NCBI RefSeq assembly: GCF_000620765.1
Contig: NZ_JIAK01000007.1
Location: 62,001 to 126,000 of the forward strand
DNA length: 64,000 nt
Source of the DNA: Desulfovermiculus halophilus DSM 18834
Lineage (GTDB): Bacteria; Desulfobacterota; Desulfovibrionia; Desulfovibrionales; Desulfothermaceae
Direction: 5' to 3'
Below are positions 1 to 8,053 of the stretch, piece by piece. Both the position numbers and the translations under genes were made by a program. The notes beneath the pieces were generated by a model. The model saw nothing but the letters and a program-made list of their open reading frames with translations, ran no database searches and was not told the origin of the DNA. Positions within the stretch are counted from its first letter, which is position 1; each line of letters opens with the position of its first letter.

Positions 1-8
1 TGTATCCT

Positions 9-839
9 CTATATGGGCAGCCCCAGCCAGGCAAACACACCGCACATCTTCAGCCCCATGTAGAACATGACAATGATAAACAGATACTTGAGCTGCTTGG
101 CAGGTATGAGATGGGCTGACCTGGCTCCGACAAAGGCCATGGGGATGCTGCACCCGGCCAGGAGGATCCACTGTAGCCAGTTCACATACCCAGTGGAGTA
201 CGGAGGGAGGCCCTGCACCCCAAGACCATTGAGCATATAGGCCAGGACCCCGCCAATGGCGGCAAACATCATCAAGGCTGTGGACGTGCCCACCGCCTGG
301 TGCATTTTAAATTTCAAAAAAACGACCATGACCGGAATCATGAGCACACCGCCGCCGATGCCGATGATTCCGGAGACGATGCCCAGGACGATACCCCAGA
401 ATACGTAAGTGATGATGTTTTCTGAAGGCTTGTCCTCTGCCTTCGGCGGCTTGGCGGTCAGCATCCGGATTGCGCCGGCAATGATGGCTATTCCAAACAG
501 CTTGGTCAGAATGCCCCCCGGCAAATGGGCGGCCAGAAAGCCTCCGAAAAAGGCCCCGATAGCGGCGATAATCCCCAAAATCACGCCCTGCTTCCAGAGC
601 ACTGCACCCTTAAAATGATGGGTCATGGCGCCGCTGAAGGCTGTGGGAAGGACAACCAGCAAGTTGGTTCCAAAGGCGATGCGGATGGCTATAGTCGGGT
701 CCACCCCCATGGATTGCAAGACCCAGAACTGAACCGGGACCATCATGAAACATCCGCCCACCCCCAGGAGGCCGGAAGCAAATCCGACGCCTACTCCGGT
801 TATGAGCAAAGCGATAATGTGCACGGTTTGAATTTCCAT
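9..839 (-). CDS. TauE/SafE family sulfite exporter-like membrane protein
   Basis: A 276-residue polytopic inner-membrane protein of the TauE/SafE family, which exports or imports small sulfur-containing or organic anions; the substrate cannot be read from sequence. It shows the family's internal duplication, each half opening with a glycine-rich helix (GVGVGFASGLLGVGGCFMM near residue 16 and GIVSGIIGIGGGVLMIP near residue 153). About eight hydrophobic segments are visible. The start has a strong AGGAGG upstream and lies 3 bases after the stop of the NifX-like gene, so the two are probably co-transcribed. The stop lies close to the window edge. Confidence 0.9.
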   Translation of the reverse strand: MEIQTVHIIALLITGVGVGFASGLLGVGGCFMMVPVQFWVLQSMGVDPTIAIRIAFGTNLLVVLPTAFSGAMTHHFKGAVLWKQGVILGIIAAIGAFFGGFLAAHLPGGILTKLFGIAIIAGAIRMLTAKPPKAEDKPSENIITYVFWGIVLGIVSGIIGIGGGVLMIPVMVVFLKFKMHQAVGTSTALMMFAAIGGVLAYMLNGLGVQGLPPYSTGYVNWLQWILLAGCSIPMAFVGARSAHLIPAKQLKYLFIIVMFYMGLKMCGVFAWLGLPI

Positions 840-842
840 TTC

Positions 843-1193
843 TCAACGACCTCCTTTTTGTGCAGTTTGCAATTTCTGAAACAATGTTTCAGAGGCGAGC
901 AACGAAGTGACGACTTCTTCAGCTTCACCTCTATAGTTTTCCCAAACCCTGATCCCATGCCTGATAAGCCATTCTTTGCACTGCTTCTGTATCCCTCCGC
1001 AGATCAGAATATGTATATCTGAATCGGCTAATTTCCGGGCCAAACCCATGGGATGCTCAAAGCACGATTGTCCAATCCGCCAGATGTGCTTCTTGCAGAT
1101 CCCCTGATCGTGGACCTCATAAACTGCAAGAGTTGAAGAACTCCCAAAGTGGGGCGATATTCTGGAACCAAAAAGAGGAACACCCAGGATCAT
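843..1193 (-). CDS. NifX/NifB-C-terminal-type (dinitrogenase Fe-Mo cofactor-binding fold) protein
   Basis: A 116-residue protein of the dinitrogenase iron-molybdenum cofactor-binding fold (NifX/NafY/MTH1175-like). It opens with the typical strand MILGVPLFGSRISPHFG and ends with CGGIQKQCKEWLIRHGIRVWE and a short helix. Members bind metal clusters or cofactors; in sulfate reducers many are of unknown role. I chose the ATG at 1193 because it has a GGGAG at proper spacing and starts exactly where family homology starts. A longer reading to 1361 would translate through a palindromic repeat (1213-1237). It sits directly upstream of the TauE-like gene. Confidence 0.8.
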   Translation of the reverse strand: MILGVPLFGSRISPHFGSSSTLAVYEVHDQGICKKHIWRIGQSCFEHPMGLARKLADSDIHILICGGIQKQCKEWLIRHGIRVWENYRGEAEEVVTSLLASETLFQKLQTAQKGGR

Positions 1194-1212
1194 AGCTGCT
1201 CCCGAACAATAT

Positions 1213-1237
1213 TTCAGATTTGCCGGAGGCAAAGCTG
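1213..1237. repeat. Palindromic REP-like repeat (family R1), copy 1
   Basis: Inverted repeat with arms TTCAGATTTGCC and GGCAAAGCTG around GGA/GAG. Close relatives occur at 1414-1440, 7577-7603, 12348-12387 and 13834-13859. It lies in the 5' leader of the NifX-like gene. Confidence 0.75.
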
Positions 1238-1413
1238 CATCAGCATGAAGATACCCACTGCGAAGCAAGCTCAATGCCATAAAGGCATCAACTTCTACCT
1301 TGAAGTAATTAGCAAAAGATAACAATATGTTATGCAATGAAGGAAGAACGGTTTGCAACAAAAGAAGGAAGGAATGTGTTTCAAGTTCTGAAACGGTTTC
1401 AGGCGTGTTTCAG

Positions 1414-1440
1414 GTCAGCTTTGCCTCCGGCAAATCTGAC
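1414..1440. repeat. REP-like repeat R1, copy 2 (inverted orientation)
   Basis: GTCAGCTTTGCC, a TCC spacer and GGCAAATCTGAC form a near-perfect hairpin, the reverse complement of the copy at 1213. It is in the spacer between the divergent NifX-like gene and mazEF. No gene was recognised between 1194 and 1606. Confidence 0.75.
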
Positions 1441-1552
1441 ACGTTTTTTGGGCCACACCGCCCATCTCTCGCATAGGAGCACGAGTTTCCAGGAGGTACT
1501 TAAGTTGGGTTTTAGTGTGGCGCTGTAATGTTATGTGTCCTACAAGTATAGG

Positions 1553-1579
1553 TTGACAATGGGATTGTAACATGTTACA
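1553..1579 (+). promoter_or_regulatory. Candidate mazEF promoter and operator
   Basis: TTGACA (1553-1558) resembles a -35 box. A perfect 14-bp palindrome, TGTAACATGTTACA (1566-1579), covers the region where the -10 would fall, and a related half-site TGTAATGTTA lies about 30 bases upstream. The antitoxin starts at 1607. Autorepression by the antitoxin/toxin complex is known for MazEF families; this exact operator is inferred. Confidence 0.4.
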
Positions 1580-1606
1580 CACCTAAAAAAATAAGGACAG
1601 GAAGAA

Positions 1607-1828
1607 ATGGGCACGCATGTAAAGGAAAGAATGAAGGAATATAGGGAACGCCTAAGGAAGTCTGGTTTGCGGCCAGTACAAATTTGGGTTCCTGATACCA
1701 AGGCTCCAGGTTTTGCTGAGGAAGTACGAAGGCAATCGTTGCTTGTTTCCCAAAGTACTGATGAAAAGAAGATTATGGACTGGGTTGAGCAGTCAGCCGA
1801 CTATGAGGGATGGGCATGGGAGGATTAA
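1607..1828 (+). CDS. mazE: MazE-family antitoxin (DUF3018-like)
   Basis: A 73-residue protein opening with MGTHVKERMKEYRERLRKSG, a basic N-terminal segment typical of the DUF3018 antitoxin group that accompanies MazF toxins. Its C-terminal half is acidic and Trp-rich (DWVEQSADYEGWAWED), as expected of a toxin-binding tail. The toxin gene overlaps its end, a coupling typical of toxin-antitoxin pairs. Expected role: neutralise the downstream RNase and repress the operon. Identification rests on family resemblance, size and position. Confidence 0.75.
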   Translation: MGTHVKERMKEYRERLRKSGLRPVQIWVPDTKAPGFAEEVRRQSLLVSQSTDEKKIMDWVEQSADYEGWAWED

Positions 1829-2151
1829 AAAGGGGAGACATCGTTTTGGCTGTTGCTCCTGGCGCATATGGGAAACCCCGTCCTGCTGTTGTTGTACAGA
1901 CAGATTTTGCTAATGAGACGCACAAAAGCATAGTCGTGTGTCCCATGACCAGTTATATCCAGGAAGCCCCTCTTTTTAGGCTTGATGTTCAACCTTCGAA
2001 GGAAACTGGATTAAACAAGAAAAGCCAAATTATGGTGGATAAGATTGTCGCATTGCCCAGAGATAAAATTGTACATGTTGTTGGAAAGTTAGATGAAGAA
2101 GGTGTCCTGAGCCTTAATCGGTCATTGGTTTTCTGGTTGGGGTTGGGATAG
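1816..2151 (+). CDS. mazF: MazF/PemK-type endoribonuclease toxin
   Basis: A roughly 111-residue MazF-family mRNA interferase. Visible hallmarks are LKRGDIVLA at the N-terminus, the GKPRPAVVVQ strand, the VVCPMTS strand and the QIMVDKIVALPRDKI segment that forms the dimer sheet. MazF enzymes cut single-stranded RNA at short motifs; the motif cannot be predicted here. The ATG at 1816 is preferred over 1810 because GAGGG at 1805-1809 is then well spaced. The gene overlaps the antitoxin by 13 bases, so translation is probably coupled. Confidence 0.85.
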   Translation: MGGLKRGDIVLAVAPGAYGKPRPAVVVQTDFANETHKSIVVCPMTSYIQEAPLFRLDVQPSKETGLNKKSQIMVDKIVALPRDKIVHVVGKLDEEGVLSLNRSLVFWLGLG

Positions 2152-2172
2152 AAAGACGTGATTGATTGAAAT

Positions 2173-3570
2173 TTATGAAACGTGATTGGCTATACCGAGA
2201 ATTCCCAGTCTTTTCATCCGCCGCCAGAGGGTGCTGCGGCTGATGCCCAGAGCCTTGGCCGCTTGTTCCCGGTTCTGTCGGCAGTGGTGAAGCACGGCCT
2301 GGATTCTTTCCGCCTCTTCCTGGTCCTGAGCGGACAATTCAGAGGGCTGCGATGAGTTTCCGTGAACAATCTCAGAGGGAAGATGCTCCAGCTCTATGTG
2401 TGGTCCCTTGCAGGCAATAAAGGCAAACTCAATGGCGTTTCGCAGTTCCCTGATATTGCCGGGGAAAGAATACGAAACCAGGGCATTGAGGGCCTGGGGA
2501 CTTATGCCCTGAATGTCTCTTCCCTGTTGGAGGTTGAGCTGGGCAATGAAGCGATCCACAAGAAAGGGGATATCTTCCTTACGTTCCCTTAAGGGAGGAA
2601 GATCCAGGGTAACCACATTGAGCCGATAAAAGAGGTCTTCCCTGAATTGGCCCTGGGCAACCAGCTCCTTAAGCTGAAGGTTGGCCGCGGCAATGACCCG
2701 AAAATCGGATTTCACGCTTTGAGTCCCGCCGACCGGAGTAAATTCATGACTTTCCAGGACCCGCAGCAGGTCGGATTGAAAGGCAAATGAGGTGGTGCCG
2801 ATCTCGTCCAAGAACAAGGTCCCCTGATCAGCGGACAAAAAATATCCGGACTTGTCCCGCACCGCCCCAGTAAAAGCCCCTTTGACGTGCCCGAAAAGCT
2901 CGGCTTCCAACAGGCTTTCCGGCAGGGCTGCACAATTTACGGCTATGAAAGGGCCTTTGGCCATGGGGCTCAAATTGTGAATGGCCCGGGCCACAAGCTC
3001 TTTTCCCGTGCCAGTCGGTCCCTGGAGAAGCACTGAGCTGCCGCTTTCAGCCACATCGGGCAAAAAGGAGAGAATGGCCTGCATTTTGGGATGCTTGCCC
3101 ACTATATCCTCTTTCACATACTTCTGGTCGATCTGACGCCGCAGCTCTTCCAGGTCGGAAAGGTCCCGGAAGGTCTCCACCCCGCCGATAACTTCCCCGG
3201 CATGGCTTTTCAGGATATTGGTGCTCAGCCGGATTGGCTTTTGCTCCCCCTGCTTGGTGATAATCTGAGCCGGGAGATTGATCTGCGGAGTCTTTGTGGA
3301 AAGTGTCTTACCCAGCGCGCAGTCCCGTTCGCAAATATCGGCTCGAAAGATATCGAAGCAGTATTGCCCAATAGCCTCCTGCTGGGTAAAACCGGTGATG
3401 TTTTCAGCGGCCCGGTTAAATGAGGTGATCCGCTTGTGAGTATCGATGGTGAACACCCCGTCGCTGATGCTTTCCAATATAGTGCAGCAGGGAGCCGGAA
3501 CGACAGAGGTGATGTCACAAAAGGCGGAACCATCCTGGATGTGGTCAGAGGCCTGTTTGTTTCTGTGCAT
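2173..3570 (-). CDS. PAS-domain sigma-54-dependent transcriptional activator
   Basis: A 465-residue cytoplasmic activator: an N-terminal PAS domain (about residues 28-150) carrying the cysteine set CFDIFRADICERDC, a central AAA+ domain (Walker A GPTGTGKE, GAFTGA loop that contacts sigma-54, Walker B GTLFLDEIG) and a C-terminal Fis-type helix-turn-helix (AAKALGISRSTLWRRMKRLG). The ATG at 3570 was chosen because a longer reading to 3645 would translate a dispersed palindrome. It is divergent from the PhnD-like gene and so probably belongs to the same regulatory cluster. The PAS cysteines may sense redox or bind metal; this is inference. It lacks a receiver domain. Confidence 0.9.
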   Translation of the reverse strand: MHRNKQASDHIQDGSAFCDITSVVPAPCCTILESISDGVFTIDTHKRITSFNRAAENITGFTQQEAIGQYCFDIFRADICERDCALGKTLSTKTPQINLPAQIITKQGEQKPIRLSTNILKSHAGEVIGGVETFRDLSDLEELRRQIDQKYVKEDIVGKHPKMQAILSFLPDVAESGSSVLLQGPTGTGKELVARAIHNLSPMAKGPFIAVNCAALPESLLEAELFGHVKGAFTGAVRDKSGYFLSADQGTLFLDEIGTTSFAFQSDLLRVLESHEFTPVGGTQSVKSDFRVIAAANLQLKELVAQGQFREDLFYRLNVVTLDLPPLRERKEDIPFLVDRFIAQLNLQQGRDIQGISPQALNALVSYSFPGNIRELRNAIEFAFIACKGPHIELEHLPSEIVHGNSSQPSELSAQDQEEAERIQAVLHHCRQNREQAAKALGISRSTLWRRMKRLGILGIANHVS

Positions 3571-3641
3571 GAGCTGATATTCCTGAGTATAACCAAAAAT
3601 AACAACAAAACCTGGTATGAAACCAGGTCCTGCTTTGTTCG

Positions 3642-3668
3642 TCATTCCCGCGCAGGCGGGAATCCAGA
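3642..3668. repeat. Common bacterial GTCATTCCCGC palindrome
   Basis: ATTCCCGC and GGCGGGAAT face each other around GCA, a widely dispersed intergenic palindrome type. It lies in the 5' leader of the PAS/sigma-54 activator. Confidence 0.6.
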
Positions 3669-3874
3669 GCAGATAGATTGACTTTCCCCAGGCAATGACA
3701 GGGAACGGTGGCCGTGAGTTTCATCCTGGATCAAACTGGCGGCTCCATACGAAGAACAAATAACTGATAACGAATAACTGGCCCGCCAACGGCGGGGCTG
3801 ACTTAGGATAGCCAAAGCCCAAGCAGGGGGCAACCAGTTTGCAATCGGGTTATACGCAGTGATAGAATCTTTCT
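3669..3874. other. Divergent regulatory spacer with CCCGCCAACGGCGGG palindrome
   Basis: Spacer between the PAS activator and the PhnD-like gene. It contains the 15-mer CCCGCCAACGGCGGG at 3782-3796, found again inside a composite repeat at 12366-12380. I could not pick a convincing promoter for either gene. Confidence 0.5.
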
Positions 3875-4867
3875 ATGAGCAAATCCAATCCAATATTCAA
3901 GCTTCCAATTCTTGCTCTATACAGCATAATCCTTTTCAGCAGCGGCTTTTTTTTACCTGGCTGCAAAGGGGAAAACACATCAAAGCAAGACACCGTGGTC
4001 GTTGATTTCGACCAGGTTCTGCCCGAAACCGAACCACGAGCCGGCCAGGAAAACCGTAAGCAACTGCGCATAGCTGTGGGAGCCATGATTTCCCCGCGCG
4101 AGACCTATACACAATACAGAGAGCTCTTCGCCTATATCAGCCGGCGTATGGACCGGGATTTGGCTTTTGTCCAGCGCAAGACCTATGCCGAAATCAACGA
4201 GTTGTTCCGCAAGGGCCGCCTTGACCTGGCCTTTATCTGCTCCGGGCCTTACGCTCTGGGACAAAAGGACAGCGGCTTCGACCTTCTGGTCGCGCCGCAG
4301 GTCAATGGCAGTCACTTCTACCATTCCTATCTGATCGTAAATGAGGATTCTCCTTTCCAGTCCCTCCAAGACCTGGAAGGCAAGGCCTTTGCCTTCACTG
4401 ATCCGCACTCCAATTCAGGTCACATTGTCCCCCTTTATTGGCTGCATCAGATGGGCACCAGGCCGGAGGAGTTCTTTGCCCAAACCATTTACACCTACAG
4501 CCACGACAACTCCATTCTGGCCGTGGCTAAGGGTCTGGTGGACGGAGCGGCGGTAGACAGTCTCATCTGGGAGTTCATGCGCCAAAATGGATCGGACACC
4601 GCCAGACAGACTCGGGTTATACATAAATCTGAGTCGTTTGGCATTCCGCCGCTTGTGGTTTCATCGGACATGGCAGCTGAGCTGCGTAAGCGTTTGGAAG
4701 ATCTGCTGCTCTTTATGCATACCAATGAACGGGGAAAAGAAATTCTGTCCAGACTGCATATCGAGCGGTTCATCCATCCTGAAGATTCATGGTACGCTCC
4801 TATCCGCACCATGGCACAGGAGCTGGGGAAAGAGGAGATCAATGCGGATATCGCCCAAAACCCTTAA
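3875..4867 (+). CDS. PhnD-like periplasmic binding lipoprotein (candidate ArrX/AioX-type oxyanion sensor)
   Basis: A 330-residue lipoprotein: hydrophobic signal to residue 29, lipobox LPGC with lipid-accepting Cys30, then a PhnD-family (phosphate/phosphite/phosphonate-binding) fold beginning at QLRIAVGAMISPRETYTQYR. Family landmarks include GRLDLAFICSGPYALG with Cys122 and the GKAFAFTDPHSNSGHIVPLYWL strand. No ABC permease or ATPase is nearby, so it is likely a sensor and not a transporter component. Known arsenic-sensing systems (AioXSR, ArxXSR) use PhnD-family X proteins to present the oxyanion to a membrane sensor. The next gene starts inside its 3' end and encodes a membrane sigma-54 activator, its probable partner. 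The ligand is inferred. Confidence 0.8.
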   Translation: MSKSNPIFKLPILALYSIILFSSGFFLPGCKGENTSKQDTVVVDFDQVLPETEPRAGQENRKQLRIAVGAMISPRETYTQYRELFAYISRRMDRDLAFVQRKTYAEINELFRKGRLDLAFICSGPYALGQKDSGFDLLVAPQVNGSHFYHSYLIVNEDSPFQSLQDLEGKAFAFTDPHSNSGHIVPLYWLHQMGTRPEEFFAQTIYTYSHDNSILAVAKGLVDGAAVDSLIWEFMRQNGSDTARQTRVIHKSESFGIPPLVVSSDMAAELRKRLEDLLLFMHTNERGKEILSRLHIERFIHPEDSWYAPIRTMAQELGKEEINADIAQNP

Positions 4868-7043
4868 GGGAAGTCTGCTGCTGGCCGTGACAGCTCTCGT
4901 GGTTGCCAGTACCCTGCTTGTGGCAGTCCTCGCCTCGCAGCGCTACGCAGGGGCTCTGAATGAAAACCTTAAGGCCCAGGCTGAAAACCAGGCTCATTCC
5001 CTGTCCCTGCAGGTCTCAGACCTCATTTTGATCAATGACCTCGTGGGATTGCAAAAGGCCTTGACTTATCACGTCCAGAGCCATCCCAATGTGGAATACG
5101 CCTTTGTTATCCGCCAGGGGAAGGTCTTGGCCCATACCTTTGAACAGGGTGTTCCCCGTAATCTCATCGATGCCAACAGCCCCCCGGAGCAAGGCGTGCC
5201 CGGGCTGCAGCGCGTGGTCTCCAAGTCCGGAGCAAAGGACATTTTGGACCTGGCCTGGCCAGTTTTTGAGGGTAAAGCGGGCACACTGCGCATGGGGTTC
5301 GATCGGGGCGCGCTTGTCACCCGCATGCAGGAACTGTGGCTGGAGATCGCCCTGGTCACTCTGGCCATTCTCATTTCGGCAGTTATTGGCGGTCTTTTTT
5401 TCATGCGCCGCATCACCAAGCCCCTTGAATCCCTGGTCCAGGCCACCCAGGCCATGGACAGAGGCCGGTTTGATATCCGGGTCCAAACCCAGGGCAAGGA
5501 TGAATTCGCCTCCCTGGCCAAATCATTTAATAATATGGCCGCCCGTCTGGGTCGGTACACCACAAGCCTGCAGAAACAGGCTGAAAGCCTGGAACAGATG
5601 CACAACCAACTGTCCACAGCTTATGATGTTATCCGGACAGTATCCGCCCAAACCCGACTGGACACAATCGGCAAATACCTTTTGGGCCAGCTCAAGGAAA
5701 TCCTGACCTGCAAGGAGATGGTCCTTTTGCTCTGCAATCCAGACAAAACCCGCCTCGTCAGGCTTTCAGATCAGGGTGTGGCAATCAAAAACAATCAGCA
5801 GGAACTGGATGAACTCGAAACAGCTCTGCAAGGCCTGCCCTCGCACTCGGTCTGCAAAGCAAGTCGCATCGGTCTGCCTTTGATAGATCAGCCCATTTCC
5901 GAATCCCCTGCCCAGGCAATCATTCCCTTTGACAGCCATGAAAACATCTTCGGAGCCCTGGTCATCGCCTGCCCCGGAGACTGCGAGTGCGATTTCAAAG
6001 AAGCCGACTTGGTGTCTCTGATTATCGCCCATACGGCGGAAAGCATTTTTCGGGCTGTCAGGCAGGAAGAAGAGATGCAGGACCTGCAATCTCTCCTGGA
6101 AGGGCATCCGGTATATGGAAATATAGTGGGCAAAAACCCGGTCATGCAAAAGGTCTTCAATCTGATCGACGAAGTGGCCCCCACCGGGGCCACGGTCCTG
6201 ATTAGCGGTGAGAGCGGAACCGGCAAGGAGCTGGTGGCCAGGGCCATTCACGACAAAAGTCCCCGCAAAGACAAACCCTTTGTGGTCATTGACTGTTCCG
6301 CATTCCCCTCCACCCTGATCGAAAGCGAGCTCTTCGGTCATACCAAGGGAGCTTTTACCGGAGCTACAAATGCAAAAGCGGGTCGGTTCGAACAGGCAGA
6401 CGGGGGGACGGTTTTTCTGGATGAAATAGGCGAGGTCCCGTTGGAGCTGCAAGTTAAGCTGCTTCGCGTCTTGCAGACTCAGAGGTTCGAAAGACTTGGC
6501 GGCAGACAGACCATTGAGGTGGACATGCGCATCATTGCAGCCACCAACAAGGATCTTCTGGAAGAAGTCAGGGCCGGCCGGTTTCGGGAAGATCTCTATT
6601 ACCGGCTGGAAGTGATCCCTATTCATCTGCCGCCCCTGCGATCCCGGGGCAACGATGTGGCCCTATTGGCTCGGCACTTCCTGTCCCTGTTTGCAGCCAG
6701 GATGGAAAAACAGATTCAGGACATAAGCTCCCAGGCCATGCGCCTGATTCTGCGCTATCCCTGGCCGGGCAATGTGCGGGAGCTGGAAAATGTCATGGAG
6801 CAGGCGGTGATCATGGCCAGGGGAGACCGCCTCCTGCCCGGAGATCTACCGGACAAGCTCCTGGAGCCAAGCCCCAAAACCACGCCGGAAAAAGAAATGT
6901 GGTCCCATGAGCGGGATCTTCTGGTTCAGACCCTGGATGAATGCGGGTGGAACAAGAAGCTCGCAGCTGAAAAACTGGGGATTGGACGAAGTACGCTGTA
7001 CAGCAAGCTCAAGCGGTACAATCTCCAACAGCAAAACGAGTGA
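4842..7043 (+). CDS. Transmembrane sigma-54-dependent activator (periplasmic sensor-HAMP-GAF-AAA+-Fis)
   Basis: A 733-residue one-component regulator anchored in the inner membrane. Order: TM helix about 11-31, periplasmic domain 32-168, TM helix 168-188, HAMP ([20 protein letters not shown] onward), GAF-like region about 260-400, AAA+ core (Walker A GESGTGKE at 456-463, GAFTGA at 503-508, Walker [12 protein letters not shown]) and a C-terminal Fis helix-turn-helix ([19 protein letters not shown]). There is no kinase or receiver domain. The ATG at 4842 has GAGGAG just upstream and precedes the first TM helix directly; it overlaps the PhnD-like gene by 26 bases, indicating coupled synthesis. 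Periplasmic ligand binding presumably switches sigma-54 transcription, probably of the arr-like operon. Confidence 0.9.
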   Translation: MRISPKTLKGSLLLAVTALVVASTLLVAVLASQRYAGALNENLKAQAENQAHSLSLQVSDLILINDLVGLQKALTYHVQSHPNVEYAFVIRQGKVLAHTFEQGVPRNLIDANSPPEQGVPGLQRVVSKSGAKDILDLAWPVFEGKAGTLRMGFDRGALVTRMQELWLEIALVTLAILISAVIGGLFFMRRITKPLESLVQATQAMDRGRFDIRVQTQGKDEFASLAKSFNNMAARLGRYTTSLQKQAESLEQMHNQLSTAYDVIRTVSAQTRLDTIGKYLLGQLKEILTCKEMVLLLCNPDKTRLVRLSDQGVAIKNNQQELDELETALQGLPSHSVCKASRIGLPLIDQPISESPAQAIIPFDSHENIFGALVIACPGDCECDFKEADLVSLIIAHTAESIFRAVRQEEEMQDLQSLLEGHPVYGNIVGKNPVMQKVFNLIDEVAPTGATVLISGESGTGKELVARAIHDKSPRKDKPFVVIDCSAFPSTLIESELFGHTKGAFTGATNAKAGRFEQADGGTVFLDEIGEVPLELQVKLLRVLQTQRFERLGGRQTIEVDMRIIAATNKDLLEEVRAGRFREDLYYRLEVIPIHLPPLRSRGNDVALLARHFLSLFAARMEKQIQDISSQAMRLILRYPWPGNVRELENVMEQAVIMARGDRLLPGDLPDKLLEPSPKTTPEKEMWSHERDLLVQTLDECGWNKKLAAEKLGIGRSTLYSKLKRYNLQQQNE

Positions 7044-7088
7044 AGCTCACCTCTTTTTCAATCCTTGGCCCTGGACACCCCAACCTTT

Positions 7089-7176
7089 GTGTCCACAATC
7101 GATACATAGTCGTATCTGCCTGAAAACACAAAAATATACCGACACGGTATGTTTTTGTGTTTTGGATGTGGACACC
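7089..7176. terminator. Large A/T-rich hairpin, probable terminator, with outer inverted repeat
   Basis: The 18-base segment 7123-7140, beginning AAAACACAAAAA, is mirrored at 7146-7163, ending TTTTTGTGTTTT, with loop GACAC. An outer pair GTGTCCACA / TGTGGACAC flanks it. It follows the membrane activator gene by about 80 bases. Confidence 0.6.
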
Positions 7177-7458
7177 CAAATCCCTGAGCCTTTTGGTAGA
7201 CCAGCTTAGGGGCGGACCTTGCTTGCCTGAAATCTTATCCCGTTAGGGCATTTCACTGGGTGTCCTCTCAGGTACATGAGGGCGAATGATTATTCGCCCC
7301 GACTCATTCTCGTTCGCCACTTTCATACTGGATCAAACCGGACGTCTGCGGTCAGCGCCGGTGCTGACCTGTGTCGAGTGCAGAAACAGTTTGTGCACGC
7401 AACCCCACCAGGGCCTGTCCATGTGATCTTTCCTCCTTCGACTCCATCCACCTTTTTC
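7177..7458. other. Non-coding spacer upstream of the arr-like promoter
   Basis: No gene recognised. It contains the perfect hairpin GGGCGAATGATTATTCGCCC at 7280-7299, a type of dispersed palindrome seen in many bacteria. Enhancer sites for the sigma-54 activators would be expected in this stretch, but I could not identify a repeated binding motif. Confidence 0.5.
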
Positions 7459-7474
7459 TGGAATAAATTTTGCT
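7459..7474 (+). promoter_or_regulatory. Candidate sigma-54 (-24/-12) promoter for the receiver-arrABCD cluster
   Basis: TGGAATAAATTTTGCT matches the consensus TGGCACGN4TTGCW at the essential GG and GC with the exact 10-base spacing. It lies about 130 bases upstream of the receiver-like gene and downstream of two sigma-54 activator genes. Confidence 0.55.
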
Positions 7475-7576
7475 TTCACTAGATTGTTCGGGCAATGACG
7501 GAGGGATGGTAACACGATTCATTATATGATCTATCCGGCAAATTTTCTTTTTTTGCCTGCTTTGGGGCAAAAATAG

Positions 7577-7603
7577 TTCAGATTTGCCGAAGGCAAAGCT
7601 GAA
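7577..7603. repeat. REP-like repeat R1, copy 3
   Basis: TTCAGATTTGCC, GAA, GGCAAAGCTGAA: almost perfect hairpin ending one base before the ATG at 7605, so it occupies the position of the ribosome binding site of the next gene. Confidence 0.8.
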
Positions 7604-7604
7604 T

Positions 7605-8021
7605 ATGGACAACATGAAAGCTGACCTCAGGCTGATCGACCTGGGCCTGACCCCAGCAGACAGAAAAGCTATAGATGATATCCTTCAAGAAATTGGGGGA
7701 TACAGAGAGTCAGTTGATTCTATGACTGCTTGTTTTCACTTTGCGGAAGATGCAGACGGGCCGTTGTCCCTGATCATAGATATTGATGCTGTACCCGTAG
7801 ATGACCAGCTTTTACATCGCATTAACAAACTCAACCCTTATTGCAGAGTCCTTATTCTGTCCACCAGATCCTTTCATCCGGAACTCAAAGAATCACTTCG
7901 CCGCAATATATTTGCGGTTATCAATAAATCAAGCACTCATAATGAACTTCACACCTGTCTTCAAGCCCTTTTGGAAAGCAGCCAGATTCCTGGTTATACC
8001 GGTAAGAACCGTGATAAATGA
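7605..8021 (+). CDS. Degenerate response-regulator receiver-like protein
   Basis: A 138-residue stand-alone protein with receiver-like topology. The strand SLIIDIDAVPVDD carries Asp59 and Asp61 near the phospho-acceptor position, VLILSTRS supplies Ser86/Thr87 and IFAVINKSS supplies Lys108. The usual acidic pair near the N-terminus is missing, so phosphorylation is doubtful. No output domain follows. It precedes the ArrA-like gene, whose most upstream possible start overlaps its stop as ATGA, so it is likely part of the same transcript. Start choice between 7605 and 7614 is uncertain because the palindrome replaces the ribosome binding site. Function unknown; regulation of the operon is an inference. 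Confidence 0.65.
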   Translation: MDNMKADLRLIDLGLTPADRKAIDDILQEIGGYRESVDSMTACFHFAEDADGPLSLIIDIDAVPVDDQLLHRINKLNPYCRVLILSTRSFHPELKESLRRNIFAVINKSSTHNELHTCLQALLESSQIPGYTGKNRDK

Positions 8022-8053
8022 ATTCTTATGCATCACAAACAAAGGGATTGCTT

